Assembly: GCA_963849635.1 (NCBI GenBank)
Contig: CAWKIA010000018.1
Coordinates: forward strand, 1 to 64,000
Direction of reading: 5' to 3'
DNA length: 64,000 nt
DNA from: CAVRUD01 sp963849635
Lineage (GTDB): Bacteria > Chloroflexota > Chloroflexia > Thermomicrobiales > UBA6265
The stretch's first letter is position 1; every line of letters begins with the position of its first letter. Made by a program: the position numbers and the translations under genes. A model generated the notes under the pieces. That model worked only from the letters and a program-made list of their open reading frames with translations. It searched no databases and was not told the DNA's origin. Positions 35,440 to 45,756 of this stretch are shown one piece after another.

Positions 35440-36344
35440 GCCCTACACCTGTCCAGATCGAGACGCTTCCGCTTTTTCGCCGAGGCAAGGTTCGCGAGAC
35501 ATATGACCTGGGCGACAACCTACTCATGGTCGCCTCAGACCGGCTGTCAGCGTTCGATGTCGTGCTCCCGAGCACCATCCCGGGAAAGGGCGTCCTGCTC
35601 ACCCAGCTTTCACATTTCTGGCTGGAGAGGACGCGGCACATCGTTCCCAACCATTTCGTCTCCTCCGACATCACTGGCGTAGTCGCCACTGATCCGCTGT
35701 CAGATATCGACAACCGGGCGATGATCGTGCGCAAGGCGGAAAGAATCGACATCGAGTGTGTGGTTCGTGGCTACCTTGCCGGGTCAGGCTGGAAAGAATA
35801 TCTAGCGCAGCAAACGCTGGCCGATCGGGCTCTACCCGCGGGCCTACAGCAATGTGAACGTCTCCCCGAACCCGTTTTCACCCCAGCGCTGAAGAACGAC
35901 CACGGCCACGACGAGAACGTTTCGATCCAAGTTCTGGACTCGGCCGTCGGTCCAGTTCTTTCCCAGCAGCTCCAGGAGATCAGCCTGGCCCTCTACCGCT
36001 TCGCGGCTGATCAAGTGGCCGCACGCGGCCTTATTCTCGCCGATACGAAGTTCGAATTCGGCTTCATCGATGGCACGCTCACACTCATCGATGAAGCACT
36101 CACGCCGGACAGCTCCCGGTATTGGGACGCTTCCACCTATCTGCCCGGAAGAGATCAAGACAGCTACGACAAGCAGTTCGTGCGCGACTGGCTGATCGAA
36201 TCAGGTTGGAATCGTGAACCACCAGGCCCGGTACTTCCAGATGAGGTCATTGCTGGGACTCTGTCCCGATATCAAGCGGCGTTCGAACTGATCACCGGCC
36301 AACAGGTTGAGCAGTACATCGAATCAAATCGGAGGAACGGGTGA
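35436..36344 (+). CDS. purC: SAICAR synthase
   Basis: 302 residues. PurC joins CAIR and aspartate using ATP. Motifs are RRGKVRETYDLGDNLLMVAS, DRLSAFDVVLP, ECVVRGYLAGSGWKEY, HDENVS and LILADTKFEFGF, ending with DEALTPDSSRYW. The longer, roughly 300-residue form is found in many bacteria and yeast. The GTG start lies in the purB stop (GTGA) and the stop overlaps purS. Confidence 0.95.
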   Translation: MSPTPVQIETLPLFRRGKVRETYDLGDNLLMVASDRLSAFDVVLPSTIPGKGVLLTQLSHFWLERTRHIVPNHFVSSDITGVVATDPLSDIDNRAMIVRKAERIDIECVVRGYLAGSGWKEYLAQQTLADRALPAGLQQCERLPEPVFTPALKNDHGHDENVSIQVLDSAVGPVLSQQLQEISLALYRFAADQVAARGLILADTKFEFGFIDGTLTLIDEALTPDSSRYWDASTYLPGRDQDSYDKQFVRDWLIESGWNREPPGPVLPDEVIAGTLSRYQAAFELITGQQVEQYIESNRRNG

Positions 36345-36652
36345 CAGCAGCGTCGTCAGTTTTGGGGCAACACTCCTGGATTGCCGAGGTCATCGTCGTG
36401 CCGAAGCCCGGTGTCAACGACCCTCAAGGCGAAGCAATCCACGGCGGCATTCGCTCACTCGGATTCACCTCGGTGGTCGGTGTTCGTTCAGGCCGGTACT
36501 TTCGCCTGCAGTTGACCTCGACCGACGAGGCTTCGGCGGCAACTGAAGCCAACGAGATGTGCGAGCGCCTGCTTGCCAACCCGGTCATTGAAACCTTCAC
36601 CGTTGCAATCCGCCCGGGAGCGTCAGACGCGGTCGCCGGAGGTTCCGTATGA
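36341..36652 (+). CDS. purS: FGAM synthase subunit PurS
   Basis: 103 residues. PurS bridges PurL and PurQ in the three-part FGAM synthase. It reads AEVIVVPKPGVNDPQGEAIH, then GGIRSLGFTSVVGVRSGRYF, the family core. It is slightly longer than usual (about 80-85) through N- and C-terminal extensions. GTG start overlaps purC; the stop overlaps purQ (ATGA). Confidence 0.92.
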   Translation: MTAASSVLGQHSWIAEVIVVPKPGVNDPQGEAIHGGIRSLGFTSVVGVRSGRYFRLQLTSTDEASAATEANEMCERLLANPVIETFTVAIRPGASDAVAGGSV

Positions 36653-37373
36653 GTTTGACTGGAAATAAGGGCCCAGTCGTCGCGGTGATCAGCTTTCCTG
36701 GAAGCAACGGCGATAGCGATGCTGTTCATGCGTTCAATGAGAGCCTTGGCGTACGAGCCGCGCTCGTCGACTACCGCGAAACGTCACTCGATGACTATGC
36801 CGCGCTCGTGCTTCCGGGCGGATTCTCCTATGGGGACTACCTCCGGAGCGGAGCAATCGCCCGGTTCGCGCCGTCTATGGCAGCGGTCCGCCGGTTCGCT
36901 GACCGCGGTGGACCCGTCCTGGGAATCTGCAACGGATTCCAGGTCCTGACGGAAGCGCATCTCCTTCCGGGGGCACTCCTTCGCAATGCCACCCTGAAGT
37001 TTCATTGCCACTGGAGCCATATCAAGATTCGAGCAGGTCGAAACAGCCGTGGACATCCAACCTGGCCGTCGGCGAGACGTTGAGACTGCCGGTTGCGCAC
37101 GGCGATGGGAGTTACTTCGCTGACGTCGAGACCCTCAATCGTCTTGAACAGACAGGCCGTGTGGTTGCGCGCTACGTCAATCCGCTGGGAGAACGAACCG
37201 ACGAAGCAAACGTCAACGGATCGGTAAACTCGATTGCCGCAATTGCCAACGACCGCGGCAACGTCGTCGGGCTCATGCCTCACCCTGAGCGAGCCACCGA
37301 GACGCTCACCGGTGGAAGCGACGGCCTGAAGTTCTTGCAGTCGGTGCTCCATCTCCTGTCGGTCCCCGCATAG
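36649..37373 (+). CDS. purQ: FGAM synthase glutaminase subunit PurQ, one frameshift
   Basis: About 241 residues if one lost base near 37040-37055 is restored. PurQ supplies ammonia from glutamine to PurL. The first part has VISFPGSNGDSDAVHAF, LPGGFSYGDYLRSGA and the nucleophile Cys in GICNGFQVLTEAHLLPG; after the break come LRLPVAHGDGSYFA and the His/Glu pair in GLMPHPERATE. All catalytic residues are present across the two frames, so an error in the sequence is the simplest reading. Confidence 0.9.
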
Positions 37374-37387
37374 ACCCGCATTTTCAT

Positions 37388-39625
37388 GTGCCGTCACCGT
37401 TGATGTCGCCAATCGCAACGTCGGAGGAAATATCCGCAGTGTCGATCGCACCCGGAGCGTGGCGTGAAGTTGCGCTGAGTGATGACGAGTACGAGCGGAT
37501 CGTCGACCTGCTTGGTCGCGAACCCAGGCCGGTAGAGCTCGGAATGTTCGGCGCGATGTGGAGCGAGCACTGCGGCTATAAGCATTCCGCCAACCACCTC
37601 CGCACCCTGCCTACCGAAGCGCCATGGGTCCTGCAAGGTCCAGGTGAAAACGCGGGCGCGATCGACGTTGGCGACGGTTTGGCGGTCGTCTTCAAGGTTG
37701 AGTCGCACAACCATCCCAGCGCGGTCGAGCCCTATCAAGGCGCCGCGACCGGCGTCGGCGGCATCGTGCGCGACATCTTCACGATGGGCGCCAGACCCGT
37801 TGCAGTCCTCGATGCCCTCAGGTTCGGCCCGCTCGACCGCCCGCGGAACCGTTATTTGCTCGGCAATGTCGTCGCCGGCATTGGCGGTTACGGAAACTCC
37901 CTCGGCATCCCGACCGTCGGCGGCGAGATATTTTTTGATGCGTCCTATGACGGGAATCCGATCGTCAATGCCATGTGCGCCGGCGTCGCCACACACGGCA
38001 GTCTGATGCGCGCCCGGGCAAGTGGACCGGGCAACATCCTGATGCTGATCGGCGCGGATACCGGCCGTGATGGCCTCCATGGAGCAACGTTCGCCTCGGT
38101 AGATGACCCGGAGGCGTCGCACCGCGGTGTCATCCAGGTCGGCAATCCATTCCTCGAGAAACTGCTGCTCGAAGCCTGCCTTGAGCTTCTCCAGGGCGAC
38201 GACGTCGTCGCAATGCAGGATCTCGGCGCGGCAGGGCTAACGTCCTCCGTGGTGGAGTGCGCCAGCAGGGGAGGTGTCGGCGCCGAGATCGAGGTTGCTC
38301 GGGTTCCCCGGAGGGACCAGGGGATGAGCGCCTATGAGGTCATGCTCAGCGAAAGCCAGGAGCGGATGCTCCTCGTCGTTCGGCCGCAAGGCGTCGGTCG
38401 CGTTCGCGAGATCGTTGAGCGTTGGTCCCTCCATGCGAGCGAAATAGGGACGGTCACTGATGATGGGCAGGTTCGCGTTCTTGACGACGGCCTCGTCGCG
38501 GTCGAGGTTCCAGCCGAGCTATTCACCGATGCCTGTCCGCGCTATGACCGCCCGGCCGTCGAGTCGGAGTCGGTCGTTAGAGCTCGAGAACTGGACCCGA
38601 GGTCGGTGCCGGACATCGCTGCCGACCAGATCATTCCGACCCTGCTCAATCTGCTGAAGTCACCGAACATCGGCAGCCGCCGTTCGGTGTATGAGCAATA
38701 CGACCACACGATCATGACGAATACTGTCGTCGAACCGGGAGCCGGCGACGCTGCCGTGATTCGCCTCAAAGGCACCAAGCGCGGTATTGCCCTCTCCATC
38801 GATTGCAATTCGCGCTACTGCTGGCTTGACCCGAACCTGGGCACGCGCCACGCGGTCGCCGAAGCCGCCAGAAACGTCTCGTGCGCCGGCGGGCGCCCCC
38901 TTGCCGCGACCAATTGTCTCAACTTCGGTAACCCCGAAAAGCCCGGGGGTTCCTATCAGTTGCGTGAGGCCGTGGCGGGGCTGGGCGCCGCCTGTCGCGC
39001 GCTCGGAATCCCGGTCGTTAGTGGCAACGTCAGCCTCTACAACGAAACAGCCGCGTCGCCGATCTTGCCTACTCCGACCGTGGGGGTCGTTGGCGTCCTG
39101 GACAATGTCTCGAACCACGCGACCATCTCGTGGCGCGAAGGCGATGAAATTCTTCTTCTCGGCGGCGGTGTTCCAACGTTGGGTGGATCCGAATACCTGT
39201 CGTGGGTGCACGGACTGGTGATTGGATCACCGCCAGCACTCGATCTCGATGCCGAAAAGAGACTTCTGGGGCTCGTCCAAGGCCTGATCGCGGATGGAAT
39301 AACCCGCTGTGCTCACGATGTCAGCCTGGGCGGCGTCGCGGTCGCGCTAGCCAAGATGGCGATCCAGAGCCGCATCGGCTTCCTTATAGATTCCAAATTC
39401 AGCCAGATCGAGAGCGGTCGTCTCGATGAACACTGGTTCGGCGAGTCGGCGACGCGAATAATCGTGGCCGCTTCGGTGGGTCAGACAGCATTGATCCTCG
39501 ATCATTGCGAGTCGGCGGGGATCCCCGCGGTACGACTGGGAATGGCAAAAGGTACTGCCCTCAGTTTCCCAGCCTGGGAGAAGTTTCAGTCGGTGAAGCA
39601 ACAGCGAGATTCGAGTCGGCCCTAA
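37388..39625 (+). CDS. purL: FGAM synthase subunit PurL
   Basis: 745 residues, the small PurL of the PurSQL system, unbroken. It amidates FGAR to FGAM using ATP. Recognisable parts are MFGAMWSEHCGYKHSANHL, KVESHNHPSAVEPYQGAATG, GGIVRDIFTMGARP, AMQDLGAAGLTSS, and in the second half CLNFGNPEKPGG and CAHDVSLGGVAVALA. The GTG at 37388 is used here; ATG 37403 is an alternative. It follows purQ by 14 bases. Confidence 0.95.
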   Translation: MPSPLMSPIATSEEISAVSIAPGAWREVALSDDEYERIVDLLGREPRPVELGMFGAMWSEHCGYKHSANHLRTLPTEAPWVLQGPGENAGAIDVGDGLAVVFKVESHNHPSAVEPYQGAATGVGGIVRDIFTMGARPVAVLDALRFGPLDRPRNRYLLGNVVAGIGGYGNSLGIPTVGGEIFFDASYDGNPIVNAMCAGVATHGSLMRARASGPGNILMLIGADTGRDGLHGATFASVDDPEASHRGVIQVGNPFLEKLLLEACLELLQGDDVVAMQDLGAAGLTSSVVECASRGGVGAEIEVARVPRRDQGMSAYEVMLSESQERMLLVVRPQGVGRVREIVERWSLHASEIGTVTDDGQVRVLDDGLVAVEVPAELFTDACPRYDRPAVESESVVRARELDPRSVPDIAADQIIPTLLNLLKSPNIGSRRSVYEQYDHTIMTNTVVEPGAGDAAVIRLKGTKRGIALSIDCNSRYCWLDPNLGTRHAVAEAARNVSCAGGRPLAATNCLNFGNPEKPGGSYQLREAVAGLGAACRALGIPVVSGNVSLYNETAASPILPTPTVGVVGVLDNVSNHATISWREGDEILLLGGGVPTLGGSEYLSWVHGLVIGSPPALDLDAEKRLLGLVQGLIADGITRCAHDVSLGGVAVALAKMAIQSRIGFLIDSKFSQIESGRLDEHWFGESATRIIVAASVGQTALILDHCESAGIPAVRLGMAKGTALSFPAWEKFQSVKQQRDSSRP

Positions 39626-39729
39626 ACCCAGCGGAGTGAACGGACACTCTCATATGGTAAAGTTGACTTGAGGCTCGGTCGCGAAGTCACGGTCGCCCGC
39701 AGACGGGCGAGGGAGGCAAAATCTCGGCG

Positions 39730-41130
39730 ATGTGGGACGACAAGCCGCACGAAGAGTGCGGAGTGTTCGGAATCTTCGCCCCAGGTGAAGATGTCGCCCG
39801 GCTTACGTTCTTTGGTTTATACGCCCTCCAGCATCGGGGCCAAGAGAGTGCCGGCATCGCCACATCCGATGGCAGCCGCATCTGGATTCGTACTCGAGTC
39901 GGCCTCGTCTCTCAGGCTTTCGCCGAGAACGATCTGCGCGACCTCCCCGGCCATATTGCCGTCGGTCACGCCCGCTACTCCACCGCTGGATCTTCAGCCG
40001 TCTGCAATGCCGGTCCTATTCTGGTCAAGAGCGAAATCGGGGATATTGCTGTTTCACATAACGGCAACCTCACAAATGCCTACGCCCGGCGCAAAGAACT
40101 CGAGGAAGCCGGCGAGCGCTTTGAGACATCGACCGACAGTGAAGTTCTCGCCCGCTTAATTGCCCTGGCGCCCGGCAAGGATCTAGTGGCGAAGATTCGC
40201 AACGCCATGCCGAAAATGGTCGGCGCGTACAGCCTGGCGGTGATGACGTCAGATCGCCTTGTGGCGGTTCGCGATCCAATGGGGGTGCGCCCGCTCTGTC
40301 TCGGCCGCCTCGGCGCCAGCTGGGTGATCGCCTCCGAGAGCTGCGCTCTGATGACGATTGGCGCCACGATGGAGCGCGAAGTCGAGCCTGGCGAAATCGT
40401 CGAAATCACTGCAGATGGGATGACTTCCCACGGCGTCGCCCGGACGGCTCCGCACGCAACATGTCTGTTCGAGTTGATCTACTTCGCCCGCCCAGACAGC
40501 CTCATTCATGGCCAACGTCTCCATATCGTCCGCCAGCGCATGGGAGCCCAACTCGCCAAAGAGGCGCCAGTCGACGCGGATATCGTCGTCGGGCTACCGG
40601 ATTCAGCGATACCGGCGGCGATCGGCTACGCGCGCGAATCCGGGATCCCATACCAGGAAGCCCTGATCAAGAACCGCTACATCGGCCGCACCTTTATCCA
40701 GCCGGACCAGCGACTGCGCGAAACGGGCGTCTCGCTGAAGTTCAATGCCCTTCCCGAGGTTCTTGAGGGAAAGCGGGTCGTTCTCATCGACGACACGATC
40801 GTGCGGGGAACGACGAGCCGGCCTATCATCCAGCTGCTGCGCAATGCTGGCGCTAAGGAGGTGCACATGCGCGTGCACGCACCGCCGATGATGTGGCCGT
40901 GCTACCTCGGCGTCGATCTCGCCAAGCGAGAAGAGCTGATCGCCGCTCGCATGTCGGTGGACGACATTGGAAGATTCATCGGGGCGGACAGTATTGCCTA
41001 CCTCTCACTCGACGGATTGATCGAAGCGATCGATACCCCCCAAAACGGATTCTGCAAGGGCTGCCTGACGGGAAACTACCCGGTGCCCGTTCAGCTTGGA
41101 ATGGACAAGCTGCTCCTGGAGCGAGTCTGA
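39730..41130 (+). CDS. purF: Amidophosphoribosyltransferase
   Basis: 466 residues. PurF commits PRPP to purine synthesis. A short propeptide precedes the catalytic Cys in HEECGVFGIF, as in the Bacillus type. The glutaminase domain has YALQHRGQESAGIA and GHARYSTAGSS; the PRPP loop is VVLIDDTIVRGTTS. Cysteines in ATCLFELIYFARPDS, WPCYLGVDL and FCKGCLTGNYP match the [4Fe-4S] ligands of the Bacillus enzyme, so an oxygen-sensitive cluster is expected. It lies 104 bases after purL. Confidence 0.95.
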   Translation: MWDDKPHEECGVFGIFAPGEDVARLTFFGLYALQHRGQESAGIATSDGSRIWIRTRVGLVSQAFAENDLRDLPGHIAVGHARYSTAGSSAVCNAGPILVKSEIGDIAVSHNGNLTNAYARRKELEEAGERFETSTDSEVLARLIALAPGKDLVAKIRNAMPKMVGAYSLAVMTSDRLVAVRDPMGVRPLCLGRLGASWVIASESCALMTIGATMEREVEPGEIVEITADGMTSHGVARTAPHATCLFELIYFARPDSLIHGQRLHIVRQRMGAQLAKEAPVDADIVVGLPDSAIPAAIGYARESGIPYQEALIKNRYIGRTFIQPDQRLRETGVSLKFNALPEVLEGKRVVLIDDTIVRGTTSRPIIQLLRNAGAKEVHMRVHAPPMMWPCYLGVDLAKREELIAARMSVDDIGRFIGADSIAYLSLDGLIEAIDTPQNGFCKGCLTGNYPVPVQLGMDKLLLERV

Positions 41131-41226
41131 TTCATTCCTACTCAAAGTGGCGGATTGACGCGTACTCCAATCGACTTCTAGAATCGACAGTGGCCCGCTT
41201 CCAGCGTGGGCTGGGAGGATGTGCGG

Positions 41227-42375
41227 GTGAGCGAATCTAAAGCTAAAACGTCCGTGAGCGAAATACGTCGAACGCCTCTGTATGACCGGCATCTGGCGGC
41301 CGGTGCCAGGTTGATCCCGTTTGCCGGCTGGGAAATGCCGGTTCAATACGCCGGGATCTTGCAAGAGCATCACGCGGTCCGCAACAACGCCGGGCTCTTC
41401 GATCTGGGGCATATGGGGCAGGTGACCGTTGCCGGGCCCGACGCCCTCGACTTCCTTCAGGACGTGACAACCAACGACGTCTCGGCTCTCGGTCCGGGCC
41501 AGGCACAGTATTCGCTCCTGCCGAACGAACAGGGTGGGGTAATCGACGACATCATCGTCTACCGCGATCACGATGGAGATGGTTTCTTCGTCGTGGTCAA
41601 TGCCTCCACCCGTGAGAAAGATGTCGCCTGGCTTCAGGCACGGCGGGCAACTCGGCCGGAACTGGACGTCACGCTCACCGACGTGTCCGACCAGACCGGC
41701 ATGATCGCGATCCAGGGGCCCAACGCCAACGACATCGTCCAGTCGGTCACCGACGTGGACCTCGCTCCACTTCCGGCCTTCGCCTGGACCTCAGCGAGCG
41801 TCGCCGGCATTCCCCTGATGCTCGCGCGCACCGGCTACACAGGCGAAGACGGCTTCGAGTTCTTTCCCAATATCGCCGACGTAGTGCGGCTCTGGGATGC
41901 GCTGGTCGAAGCAGGAAGAGCCGCTGGAGTCTCCCCAATTGGGCTGGGCGCCAGGGACACCTTGCGACTAGAGGCGCGCATGCCGCTCTACGGCAATGAG
42001 ATGGACGACACCATCAGTCCACTCGAAGCCGGGCTAGGCTGGGCGGTTAAACTCGACAAGGGGGATTTCATCGGGCGTGACGCGATCAGCGCGATGAAGG
42101 AGCATGGCGCGCCCCGCCGTACGGTCGGATTCAAATTGACCGCCCGCTCCGGCGCTCCCCGGTCTCACTATCCAGTCCATGTCGACGGAAAAGAAGTCGG
42201 TTGGGTCACCAGCGGGGCGATGTCGCCCACGCTCGGAGAAAACATCGGCCTTGCCTTGATCGAGCGAGATTGCGCCGGGATCGGCAACCCACTCGACATT
42301 GAGATCCGCGGGAAGAATGTTCCGGCGGTACAAGTTAAGACTCCGTTTTACAAGCGGGATCGATCATCCTCGTAG
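41227..42375 (+). CDS. gcvT: Glycine cleavage system T protein
   Basis: 382 residues from the GTG at 41227 (GGAGG nine bases upstream). The aminomethyltransferase releases ammonia and makes 5,10-methylene-THF. Motifs are FAGWEMPVQYAGILQEHHAVR, FDLGHMGQVTV, the folate-binding YTGEDGFEFF, and LRLEARMPLYGNEMD...SPLEAGLGWAVKLDKGDFIGRD, read as LRLEARMPLYGNEM then LEAGLGWAVKLDKGDFIG. No glycine riboswitch is visible in the 96-base gap after purF. It is followed by gcvH and gcvPA. Confidence 0.95.
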   Translation: MSESKAKTSVSEIRRTPLYDRHLAAGARLIPFAGWEMPVQYAGILQEHHAVRNNAGLFDLGHMGQVTVAGPDALDFLQDVTTNDVSALGPGQAQYSLLPNEQGGVIDDIIVYRDHDGDGFFVVVNASTREKDVAWLQARRATRPELDVTLTDVSDQTGMIAIQGPNANDIVQSVTDVDLAPLPAFAWTSASVAGIPLMLARTGYTGEDGFEFFPNIADVVRLWDALVEAGRAAGVSPIGLGARDTLRLEARMPLYGNEMDDTISPLEAGLGWAVKLDKGDFIGRDAISAMKEHGAPRRTVGFKLTARSGAPRSHYPVHVDGKEVGWVTSGAMSPTLGENIGLALIERDCAGIGNPLDIEIRGKNVPAVQVKTPFYKRDRSSS

Positions 42376-42415
42376 TCCACTCGACAATTCGGCATTCACG
42401 AGTAAAGGAACGTTC

Positions 42416-42802
42416 ATGTCCTCACCAATCGATCTCCGCTTCACCAAGACGCACGAGTGGGTCCGGCTCGATGGCGACGTCGCGACAATTGGTATCACCG
42501 ATCACGCTCAGAAGGAACTCGGCGACATCACCTACGTCGAACTACCGGAGTCCGGCGACGCGATCTCCCAGAATCAGCCGTTCGGCATCGTTGAGTCCGT
42601 TAAGGCCGCGTCGGACATCTATGCTCCGCTCGACGGCGAGGTGGTCGAGCGCAATGAGTCGTTGCTCACCGCCCCGGATCTCGTCAACTCGTCGCCCTAC
42701 GACGATGCCTGGTTCATTAAGATCAGGCTGGCCGATACGTCGCAGTTGGACGGTCTGATGGCCGCCGACGCCTATGACGAGTTCGCCGAAGAATCGGCAT
42801 AG
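42416..42802 (+). CDS. gcvH: Glycine cleavage system H protein
   Basis: 128 residues. The lipoyl carrier shuttles the aminomethyl group between P and T. FTKTHEWVRLDGDVATIGIT and ELPESGDAI lead to the lipoylated Lys in GIVESVKAASDIYAPLDGEV; the tail has NSSPYDDAWFIKIRL. Start ATG 42416 after AAAGGAA. Confidence 0.95.
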   Translation: MSSPIDLRFTKTHEWVRLDGDVATIGITDHAQKELGDITYVELPESGDAISQNQPFGIVESVKAASDIYAPLDGEVVERNESLLTAPDLVNSSPYDDAWFIKIRLADTSQLDGLMAADAYDEFAEESA

Positions 42803-42866
42803 GCCAACTACCCCCCACGTGCCGCGTCGGATCATCAACGGGAAGCAGAAAAGGCCGCAACGAATC

Positions 42867-44210
42867 ATGACCTTCAATCCACATACGGTCGAAGACCGCC
42901 GCGAAATGATGGAAACGATCGGGGTCTCCGATTTTTCCCAGCTGGTCGAGGCCATTCCCGCCGGCATCCGCTTCCCGAACTTGGAACTCCCCCGGCTACT
43001 GACGGAGATGGAAGCGGCCGCGCGGCTCGCTGAGCTGGCCGACCGCAATCTCGCGCCGAAGCCCGGCCACACCCTGCTCGGCGCCGGTTCCTACCAGCAC
43101 TTCATTCCCGCCACGGTCAATCAGATACTTTCGCGGGGGGAGTTTTACACCGCCTACACGCCGTACCAACCGGAAGTGGCCCAAGGCACCCTCCAGGTCA
43201 TCTACGAGTTCCAATCAATGGTCGCTGCCCTCCTCGGAACCGAGATCGCGAACGCATCGATGTATGACGGCGCTACCGCCTTGGCGGAAGGAGCGCTGAT
43301 GGCCGTCTCGGCTACAAAGAAAAAGCACCGTCTGGTCGTCTCTGGCTCCGTCCATCCCGGCTACCGCGATGTCCTGCGCACGTATCTCTCCGGCGGACAT
43401 GTCGACTTGATCGAACTACCGGTGCCCACAACCGGCTTCGTCACGCAGGCAGAGGACTTCGCTCCATATTTGGACGACTCGCTGGCAGGGGTCATCGTCC
43501 AGTATCCGAACTTCTTCGGCGCAATCGAAGACATCTCGGGCATGGCCGACGCGGTTCACGCGGCCGGCGCCAGCCTGATCGTGGCGACCTATCCGTCAAC
43601 CACTAGGCCTGCTCAAGTCGCCGGGTGAACTCGGCGCCGACATTGTCGCGGCCGAAGGCCAGTCGCTCGGCGTTCCGCAGAGCTACGGCGGGCCGTATGT
43701 GGGCCTTCTCGGCAGCAGAGATGAGCTTTGTCCGCCAGATGCCGGGCAGGCTGGCTGGTCAAACGACCGACTCCGAAGGCAAGCGCGGCTTTGTGCTCAC
43801 CCTGCAGACGCGCGAGCAGCATATCCGCCGCGAAAAGGCGACCAGCAACATCTGCACCAATCAGGGCCTGATGGCGACCGCCGCGACAGTCTACATGGCC
43901 AGCTCTGGGCCCAGAGGGTTTTCGCGAGGCGGCTCGCCGCTCGTATCACAACGCCCACTACCTTGCCCAACAGCTGTCCGACCTGCCGGGGTGGGAGGTC
44001 TCACTCCAGGCACCCTACTTCCACGAGTTTGTCGCCAGGGGTCCAGAATCGGCAGCTGAAGTCAATGCGAAGCTGCTTGAGCACGGGATCATCGGTGGTC
44101 TCGACCTTTCGGTGGTCGATCCTTCACTCGATCGGCATCTCCTGCTGTGCGCGACGGAGACGTCGAGCAGGGCCACGATCGACTCGATTATCAAGGTCTT
44201 GGCGGCTTAG
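42867..44210 (+). CDS. gcvPA: Glycine decarboxylase subunit 1 (P protein, N-terminal half), three frameshifts
   Basis: Removing three single extra bases (near 43602, 43728 and 43908) gives 446 residues, exactly the family length. Segments in order are RFPNLELPRLLTEMEAA, GAGSYQHFIPATVNQILSRG, YTPYQPEVAQGTLQ, then LGLLKSPGELGADIVAAEGQ in the next frame, FVRQMPGRLAGQT, and finally GFREAARRSYHNAHYLAQQL to VLAA. Subunit 1 works with gcvPB, which holds the PLP lysine; gcvPB is not next to it and was not found in the window. Sequence errors are more likely than decay, as reading resumes perfectly after each break. Confidence 0.85.
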
Positions 44211-44224
44211 TCGCTCAAGAAGGC

Positions 44225-44233
44225 TGCTATACT
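44225..44233 (+). promoter_or_regulatory. Extended -10 element before der
   Basis: TGCTATACT at 44225-44233, followed by CCG, the same 12 bases found at the dnaN promoter (9428-9439). No clear -35. It would start a transcript about 130 bases ahead of der. Confidence 0.4.
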
Positions 44234-44372
44234 CCGGATTCGCTCGCGTGCAGAACGCAGAGTCTGTTTTGCGTTGGCTGCCGGCCCACCCGAGGGTGTG
44301 GGCGAGTGGAATCGGATCTGATCGAGATACGGCGTAGCCCGGCTCACGATTAAGAGGATAGTTGAGGTACGC

Positions 44373-45710
44373 GTGGCTAAACCCATTGTGGCGATCGTCG
44401 GTCGGCCCAACGTCGGCAAGTCGACTCTGTTCAACCGCCTCGTCGGCGAACGCCGCGCCATCGTCCAGGACGAACCAGGAACAACGCGAGACCGGGTCTA
44501 CGGTACAACGGATTGGGGCGGCATCGAGTTCACGATCGTCGATACCGGCGGACTGCTCGATGATCGCGAGATCAGCAGTGCCTCACTCACCGAGATTGCC
44601 CGCCATACTCAGGACCAGGCCACCAGCGCAATTGCGGAAGCCGACGTCATCGTCTTCGTTGTCGATGCCAAGGCGGGCCTGACTTCGGGCGATCACGAGG
44701 TCGCGGACATCCTTCGCCGGGCCGACAAGCCGACCATCCTCGCGGCGAACAAAGCAGACAGCCTCGACCGGCGCGACGCCGCGGTGGACTTCTACAACAT
44801 TGGCCTCGGCGATCCGATTCCGATCTCCGCCTACCACGGCGGCGGGACTGGTGACCTGCTCGACCGCGTGGTCGAGGCGTTGCCTGAGGCCGAAGAGGAA
44901 GAAGAGAGCGAAGGTCCTCGAATCGCCATCGCGGGTCGGCCCAACGTCGGCAAGAGCCGCCTTCTCAATGCCCTGCTGGGCCAAGAGCGGGCGATCGTCA
45001 GCGACGTGCCAGGCACCACCCGGGATAGCCTCGATACGGTGATTGAGTGGGCCGGCCAGCCGCTGACACTGATTGACACCGCTGGGATCCGCCGTCGCGG
45101 CCGGGTAGAGCAAGGTATCGAGCGCTTCAGTGTGCTCCGGTCCATGCGCTCTATCGACCGTTCGGATGTCGTCTTGCTTGTCATCGACGCGACCGAAGAG
45201 TTCACCGCTCAGGACTTGCACATCGCCGGCTATGTCGAAGAACAGAAAAAGGGAATGGTTGTCGTCGTCAACAAGTGGGACCTTGTTGAGAAAGACAACC
45301 ACACCATGGACGACTATCGCGCCAAGGCCAGGGAAGCTCTCGACTTCATGCCATATGTGCCCTTGGTGTTCATCTCCGCCAAGTTCGGCCAACGTGTGCA
45401 GCAGGTCCTAGAGACGGCTTTGATCGTCGTCGGTGAACGAGAAAAGCGGGTTTCGACCGGTTCGCTCAATAAACTGCTCAAAGACGCAGTCGCGAAGCAC
45501 CCACCGGCCAGCCGCCCCGGCAAGTGGCTCAAGTTCTTCTACGCCACTCAGGCCGACGCATCACCGCCTACGTTCGTCTTCTTCTGCAACGATCCCGAAC
45601 ACATCCATTTTTCCTACCGCCGCTATCTTGAGAACGAACTACGGGCCGAGTACGGATTCGTGGGCTCTCCAATCCGGATGAGCTTTCGCAGCCGCGCCTC
45701 CGACCTGTAG
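44373..45710 (+). CDS. der: Ribosome assembly GTPase Der (EngA)
   Basis: 445 residues with two tandem GTPase domains and a KH-like C-terminus. Domain 1 has GRPNVGKSTLFN, DTGG and NKAD; domain 2 has GRPNVGKSRLLN, DTAG and NKWD. Der acts in 50S subunit maturation. GTG start with a GAGG box. It precedes plsY by 46 bases, a common pairing. Confidence 0.95.
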   Translation: MAKPIVAIVGRPNVGKSTLFNRLVGERRAIVQDEPGTTRDRVYGTTDWGGIEFTIVDTGGLLDDREISSASLTEIARHTQDQATSAIAEADVIVFVVDAKAGLTSGDHEVADILRRADKPTILAANKADSLDRRDAAVDFYNIGLGDPIPISAYHGGGTGDLLDRVVEALPEAEEEEESEGPRIAIAGRPNVGKSRLLNALLGQERAIVSDVPGTTRDSLDTVIEWAGQPLTLIDTAGIRRRGRVEQGIERFSVLRSMRSIDRSDVVLLVIDATEEFTAQDLHIAGYVEEQKKGMVVVVNKWDLVEKDNHTMDDYRAKAREALDFMPYVPLVFISAKFGQRVQQVLETALIVVGEREKRVSTGSLNKLLKDAVAKHPPASRPGKWLKFFYATQADASPPTFVFFCNDPEHIHFSYRRYLENELRAEYGFVGSPIRMSFRSRASDL

Positions 45711-45756
45711 GGACGACCTAAACGCCGGGCAGGCACCTGTCCGCTGGAGTCTGGAG

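Noticed and set aside
41131..41226. Glycine riboswitch before gcvT
   Set aside because: The gap is under 100 bases and shows no conserved glycine-aptamer core.
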